NCBI GenBank assembly: GCA_004335635.1
Contig: QAXH01006187.1
Location: forward strand, 1-44,430
Length of the DNA: 44,430 nt
Direction of reading: 5' to 3'
Source: Chloromonas sp. AAM2
Taxonomy: Eukaryota > Chlorophyta > Chlorophyceae > Chlamydomonadales > Chlamydomonadaceae
In this document: one piece after another, positions 39,301 to 44,430 of the stretch
Layout of the letters: each line of letters begins with the position of its first letter
Position numbering within the stretch: position 1 is the first letter of the stretch
The notes under the pieces: generated by a model
Told to the model about the DNA's origin: nothing
Databases searched by the model: none
Seen by the model: only the letters and a program-made list of their open reading frames with translations
Translations under genes and position numbers: made by a program

Positions 39301-42300
39301 GTGCCCTATGCACAGCCCTCCCCCTACTTGTATCATTCACATCTGCCCACTGGCTGAGGCCGCACCTGCAGTGAACCCGCCCGGTGTGATGCTAGAATGA
39401 GGCGTGCTCCCTCCGCCTCCAGATCAGCCACAGACTTGGGTACCGGTGGTGGTGGGGGCACACGCGGTGGCGGTGGCGGGGGCGGTGCAGCGGGCGGGGC
39501 GCGGGGGGACGATCCAGAGGGCACCCGGCCCCAAGCAGGCTGCTGGCCCCAAGCCGCGGCGGTTGCTGGCGGTTGGTAACCGTTTCCAGAGCCCTGGGAG
39601 GCAACTGGTGGCGGCGGTGGGACACTCTGTGCACCGTGGTCTGGCTGGTAGTAGTCCAGTTTCTGCGAAAAATTACGGTACATTGGCGGGGACTGCGGGG
39701 ATTGCAGCGGTGGCGGGGGTGGCGGCGGCGGTGGTGGGGCAAGGGAGGAGAAGAGGTCGTAGCTTGGCGTGCGGGCATGACCAGGTCCCGACGGGGGTGG
39801 TGGTGGAAGTGGAGGCCGCACCCCTCCTCCCTGTTGCTGTTGCTGTTGTTGTGGAATGTATGGCACGCCCGGTGAGTCTGGTGGTGGTGGTGGAGGGGGT
39901 GACATGCCGGAACCAGGCACAGCCCAACCAGAATTGGCGTAGGGGCGATGCTGAAAGTTATCAACCACTTCTACCATGGTGGGCTGCTGCTGCTGTTGCT
40001 GCTGGCCTGGCTGGCCTGTCCAGGAGCCAAATTCAGTGGGGCCGGAATCCGGACCAAGGTCTAAGAGGCTGACGGAGCCGGTGCTATGGTGCTGTGGGGC
40101 TGAGGGCTGTTGCTGCTGAGGCCATACTGCTGCTGCGCTGACATGGGTCGGCTCCGGGGTGCTGCGAGGGGCCCCAGTGGGTGCGGCTCCGTTGACCGGC
40201 TCTGTGCCGGATGCCACACTGGCCTCACGGGACCTTGCCTTGCCTTTCTGCAAGTCACAGAGAAAAACACTCCAGCGTGGACGAGCTCTGCCATATCTCA
40301 ACAAGGTCAGCAAGACAGAGCAGCAGCAGGGTCCAGCTGCCAACAAAACTTCAGCGATCAAGCCCACCGCAAATTTGTGACCAGACTCCTGCGCTAAAGA
40401 GCATGCTAGTAAACAGCAGCAAACGCCAGCTGCTAACAAGTGTTATACTGTCAGGCGCGTGAGCAGATCTCTGCGCTGGAGAGCACGGACAACACAGGGT
40501 TATGCCAGCGCTTCCGCACTCGCCTGCATCATGACCAGGTCCGTGTCTGTCAGCGCCCCGGCCGCCAGCATGTGCGCTATGAGCTCGTCCGGATCCACCT
40601 TGAGCGAGCTGTGCACATCCAGGGTCTCGACAAACGCGACAGCTGATTGCTGAAGGCAAGCAGATAGCAGGCAAACATTGGTGTCACCTTGCGTGCTAAA
40701 TTAAGCTTCATGATGACTGAGGCATTGCAGCATCGTTAGATGCTGATGAGTGGTGAATCTGAGTAAGCTGGTGAGCAGTGCACCCTCACACATGTGCCAT
40801 AGTGTGTAACGGCGTTGAGGGGTGATGAATGGTGAACCTGTGCCAGACGCAGTAAACACAGGTGCGGATCAGTCAGCAAAATGGCTGTTAGCAAGATGCC
40901 ATGGCTTGAAGTGCTGAAATAACACTCATGATGACTGAGGCATTGCAATAACGTGGTAAAGCTGAGTAAACGGCAGGGCGTCCCAGTAAATGCGCCCATG
41001 CCTTACCATTTGTACAAAGAAGTACTGTGCCTCTGACACGAGTTTTGAGGCCATGCGGTACCGCTCGATGAAGGCCAGGTTGGATGCCAGCGCCTCGGGT
41101 GCTGCCCGGATGGTCACGTAAATCAGCACTGGAGTGAAGTCATCGGCACCTGCAGGCCGCAGGAGACATGAAGACTGTCATAAACGTGCTCTGCTCAGCA
41201 GGTGAAAGGGTGCAAAGCCGTTGCTGTCATGTCATGCACGTCGTCCGTTTGTGTGCTAGACCAGCGAGACCACATGGCCAGACCAAGTGGAGTGGCAACA
41301 CCAAACAACACCGCCAGGCCCAGGAGTGCAGCAATGCAATCCTCACAAGCACACACACATGCAAGTCAGGTCACTCTTGGCAGTCTTGCTTTCTTAGTGT
41401 GCAGTTGTACAGAAGAGTTGTTTGAGTATTTGAACGGCAGCGCATAGCAAGCCCACAGGAACTTGGCGCACGTCACTCACCAGCGCCGTACTTCTTACTG
41501 GCCAGCAGGTTGTTGACCACCTTGCAGCAGCTGAGCACACAGACCAGCTTGTCCCTGGGGCTCTGCAGGCGCAAGGAACGGCAGCAAACGGGGACAGTGC
41601 AACAGAGTCAAGGGCAAGAGGGGTAATCAGCACATTCCAGCACTGCTTTTGTCTTCTCTTTCTCTGCGCCCGAGCATCAAACACATACAAAACATGTCTT
41701 CAACCTTTCCACAGTGATCTATCCACCTAGTCAGTGGATTGATGGGTCAGCAGGTCTGAGTGGCTGGCCTGATTCAATATGAATGCTGGTCACCTAACTG
41801 CACACACTGCACAGCCTGAAAGCGCTAGAGGTTGACCTCAGGCCTGCTTCATCCCTACACATAATCACCCGTCCCGTTCTGTGGGTGTGAATGTAATGCC
41901 ACATGTGGTTGCTGTTCGACCTGCACTGCCTACACTGCTCAGCCTGCGAGCCCTGATGTACCTTGAACATGTTAATGCGCGCAAGCTCCTTCTGCGCCAG
42001 CAGCAGCGAGCTGTCCGATGCAAAATCAAATGCAATCTCTAGATGTTCAGGTCGCACGAACTGAAGCGCCTGCAACACAATCGGCAAAGCATGAGTTGAC
42101 TGCGTGCAAGACAGGCTTGCGAGCAGGGGCAGGTGAAAGTGCAACCTTATAGCCACCATACCACAAGCAGTTGCTGAGCTTGCATGCCCAACCTGTTGTT
42201 GAGTGCAGGGGAGGTTGCATGATAATGGCATGGTCATCTTATCATGGGCTGTGAACACCCAACACTGACCTGCAATCTTGCCGCCACTGCGATGTCCCTT

Positions 42301-43431
42301 TCTCTGTCCAGAGCGTCAGCTCCAAAGGTACGATCATACAGCTTGGTCATCAGATACTTTTCAAGGCCCTGCGCAATCGACCAGTGTGCGGCCAAGCTGA
42401 GTAACAAACACCAACAGGAGGATCAGGATGCACATCTCAGTTGCCATACACCATCCAAGCCAATGTCATCTGACAGATTTCTTTCTACATATCATGTGCC
42501 GCATTACATGGCGTTTGCAGCTGGAACAGTTGCTAAAAGCAAACGTTTGACGCTGGAAGTTTGCCCATGACATTGTAACAAGCTAAGAACATGTGGACAG
42601 GGGGCACTACATTACTGCAGCTGTCGCAATCGCTTTCTATATCCCGCATCCTGGCAGTGCGACTGTCTGCGATCTAGGTTCTGAACAAATGCAAGGTCGT
42701 TCCCGAGTTAGTTTTGGCCAACTTGTTCAGGCAGGATCTAAGGGTTGCCAGTGCACCTCAGAAGCCGCATCCAAGTCCTCCCTGGTCGTCCCTGCCCACA
42801 GCGGGTGCTGTGCGAATGCCACTTCCATGCTGGACAGAAACTCCTGCGTGGTGCATGGCATTGTTCATGACATGACATGGCTGAGTGTGGCACTGTATGG
42901 ACGCGCCACGGCTAAGCAACCAATGGAGCCCTGGTGCCCGCGTGCACACTGTGCAAACCACAAATACGCATGAGTATTCACACCCGTTGATTTCATGCCA
43001 GGCGCTGCTGCTAGAAAGGTGCGTTTTCCAAGGTACGCATGAAGGCGTGCATTGCGTCACAGCCCTCTGCAAACTGTGGATCCCTCATGGTTGGGGAAAG
43101 TACGAGTGATGAAGGCGTATGGTGATCATCAGGCGCACCTGCACTGCCTTGCTGTCAGATTCAGAGTCTGGAGGCCTAGCCCTGAAGCCTTTCATGAACC
43201 TACAAACAAGAATCATGAGACTCAGCAGCACATGTTAATGTCTGTAATGGCTGCTGTGCCACGATGCGACTGAATGTAAGAATCCATACTCGAACTGGTG
43301 GTGCCAAGGCGGACGTGCAGCTGCCATGGCATGCCCCACCCAAACACCCACAAGTTGATGCTTCGTACAAGATCACGCGCCGGCTCCTTATTGATTGTAT
43401 TGATGAACTTGTCAAAGCTCAGTTGTTCCAT
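36304..43431 (-). CDS. VPS9: VPS9-domain Rab5-type GEF with long Pro/Gln-rich extension
   Basis: Guanine nucleotide exchange factor for Rab5-class GTPases in endosomal traffic, by homology to plant VPS9A and Rabex-5. Eleven exons join in frame to 1,135 residues: 43431-43352, 43199-43139, 42843-42757, 42368-42270, 42069-41962, 41562-41481, 41149-41007, 40649-40524, 40247-39366, 38537-38427, 37932-36304. The N-terminal helical bundle reads MEQLSFDKFINTI and EVAFAQHPLWAGTTREDLDA. The VPS9 domain (about residues 110-250) reads FVRPEHLEIAFDF, LLLAQKELARINMFKSPRDK, SCCKVVNNLL, GADDFTPVLIYVTIRA and SNLAFIERYR. Residues 263-556 are Pro/Gln-rich; 557-593 hold a plant-like YKELALKYEAL motif; the rest is Ala/Pro/Glu-rich, ending ESDDLFSGLHTE. 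The start ATG at 43431 matches the start of plant homologues. The intron after 40524 appears to be GC-AG. Confidence 0.94.
39366..40247 (-). other. Polyproline/polyglutamine exon inserted in the VPS9 protein
   Basis: 882 bases in phase 0 at both ends, 294 residues. It has at least seven runs of five to ten Pro, two Gln runs of about seven, and an FSSLAPPPPP-type segment near the middle. It opens KGKARSREASVASGTEPV. Such runs could bind SH3, EVH1 or profilin-like partners, but none is shown. Being symmetric in phase, it could be skipped without a frameshift. Large antisense open frames here are shadows of CCN codons. Confidence 0.85.
40703..40966. repeat. Direct repeat pair in a VPS9 intron
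   Basis: CATGATGACTGAGGCATTGCA occurs near 40709 and again near 40927, each followed some 25-45 bases later by CTGAGTAA. The 219-base spacing contains further GTGGTGAA/ATGGTGAA duplication. Both lie in the intron between exons 41149-41007 and 40649-40524. Confidence 0.8.
41007..41562 (-). other. Catalytic core exons of the VPS9 domain
   Basis: Exon 41562-41481 (SPRDKLVCVLSCCKVVNNLL) and exon 41149-41007 (GADDFTPVLIYVTIRAAPEA, then ERYRMASKLVSEAQYFFVQM) carry the best-conserved VPS9 sequence. The Asp of ADDF corresponds to the catalytic Asp of Rabex-5 (D313) and the Tyr of QYFFV to its Y354. The Thr that normally follows three residues later (YFFT in plants, YYFT in animals) is Val here. Confidence 0.9.
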
Positions 43432-44430
43432 CTTGGGAGATGCTTCTGTCTGTCCGATCCGCTGAAGTAGAAGACGACCAGCTTTCGACAACAACAAAGC
43501 CTGCTGTTGGGTGCTGATAATTAACAAGCAAAGTCCGTTTCGCTCTTGCTTGCCACGCTGATCACCCTTGCTCCACTGACGATCCCGGCATCAATCAAGC
43601 CTTCGTTGCGACGTTACGCACGTGGATCTTTGAACTCATGAAACCCCAAGAGCTGGGTGTGTGTGACGTGCTCTGTACCATCCGTTGTGAGTGTGAGTTG
43701 AGCCAAGAAAGCTCACTGGTAGCAGGGTGCAAAGTACGAAATCTCTGGCTCTGGTCTGGAAACATGATGTATTGCATTGCTGTCATCCTCGTGCCTGCCA
43801 TTGACATGCATCTCTGCATGAGAACAGAGCCAGTGCAACTGGCTTGCAGCAGACCTGTGCATCATTTCCAAAGTTGAAGAGCTCATTTGCTTTTTCAGGG
43901 CACTGTTTCCACGTGACATGCGACACTGTGATGCCAGCAGATTGCACACACTTTTGTAAAGCTACGGCCCAAGTGCAGGAAATTTGGGTGGCTCCCAAGA
44001 GGACAGAATTATTTCAATCCTGTGCATGATAGAGTTCACACCTGACCATGTTGGCGCAGTCACTACTCTTCACACGAGGGGAAGGACTCCAACCCGTTAA
44101 CCACAGATATTCAGACAGATAGCTGTCAGTCAGCCGTGCCTCCGAATCCAGACTAGGTTGACAAACCATCATTATTGATTGATGATGGAACCAGATGAAC
44201 ATGAAAAGTGCGTTCCTGGAACGTACTAGGCGCTTGCAAAAAGGGGGGCAAACAAATTGTAACCGTTCAAAGTGAGCAAAGTGAAGCACAAACGACCTGA
44301 GGGGCACATCAATGAGATGCCTGGTGTGGACAAGGCTACATTTGACTGTTGCACATAGTGATAGTTGACGTTACGTCCGCACGGCAACGGCATGCAGCCC
44401 ACGGGTTGTGCAAGCCACCACACGACAGTT
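43432..44430. other. Upstream region of the VPS9 gene, no gene recognised
   Basis: Presumably it contains the promoter and 5' untranslated region of the minus-strand VPS9-domain gene. Short open frames occur on both strands without recognisable motifs. A palindrome CGTTCCTGGAACG at 44211-44223 resembles a minimal heat-shock-type TTC-GAA arrangement, but a single copy is weak evidence. Confidence 0.5.

Noticed and set aside
39404..40072. 222-codon Val/Gly-rich plus-strand frame
   Set aside because: Antisense shadow of the polyproline exon 39366-40247 of the VPS9 gene (CCN codons read in reverse).
44211..44223. CGTTCCTGGAACG palindrome as a heat-shock element
   Set aside because: Only one copy, about 0.8 kb from the VPS9 start, with no array of GAA/TTC units as functional elements normally have.
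1..44430. Search for tRNA or rRNA genes, CRISPR arrays, phage or bacterial defence genes
   Set aside because: No cloverleaf with a GGTTCGAATC-like arm, no regularly spaced identical repeats with unique spacers, and no prokaryotic-style gene packing was seen by eye. tRNAscan-SE and Infernal would settle the RNA part.

Overview
The window is eukaryotic nuclear DNA, most likely from a green alga (Chlorophyta, volvocalean or other chlorophycean type). The evidence is many short exons joined by GT-AG introns with strong GTRAGT-like donors and CAG acceptors, intron-borne (CA)n and (TC)n tracts, Pro/Gln/Ala-rich low-complexity protein segments, TGTAA motifs after stop codons, a TTAGGG-type repeat, and a ciliary-type gene (PKD2-like channel). 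The lineage is an inference; I cannot name a species. I saw no prokaryotic operons, phage genes, CRISPR arrays or recognisable rRNA/tRNA genes. A run of 30 N (23600-23629) marks an assembly gap.

Four large protein-coding genes could be reconstructed exon by exon. (1) Minus strand, about 14057 to 4693: a DUF4470-domain protein of about 1,366 residues, with two places where the reading frame must be repaired by a very short intron or an assembly indel. (2) Plus strand, about 14849 to 21273: a TauE/SafE (TSUP) anion-exporter family membrane protein of about 1,128 residues, with two very large hydrophilic insertions. (3) Minus strand, 33166 to 23697, with an unresolved N-terminus reaching perhaps 34600: a polycystin-2/PKD2-like TRP channel, 920 residues modelled in frame over 23 exons. 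(4) Minus strand, 43431 to 36304: a VPS9-domain Rab5-type guanine nucleotide exchange factor of 1,135 residues in 11 exons, with a long polyproline/polyglutamine extension.

Layout: 1-4692 has no recognised gene. Gene 1 and gene 2 are head to head across about 0.7-0.8 kb (14058-14848), a possible shared promoter. Gene 2 and gene 3 converge across 21274-23333, which holds arrays of a CAGATGCCAGATG-like word. Genes 3 and 4 run in the same direction, separated by about 1.7 kb (34600-36303) with an interstitial telomere-like tract. 43432-44430 lies upstream of gene 4 and shows no gene.

The four genes do not form a pathway: an uncharacterised DUF4470 protein, an anion transporter, a probable ciliary cation channel and an endosomal Rab GEF are ordinary neighbours in an algal chromosome. 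What sets the window apart is its load of short dispersed repeats. At least five families recur, mostly in introns. One (here R2) has an intact-looking 156-bp copy with terminal inverted repeats, and longer copies that carry a (CA)n tract. I found no evidence of an undescribed multi-gene system; the best leads are the DUF4470 protein, the altered PKD2 selectivity filter, the VPS9 substitution and the R2 element.
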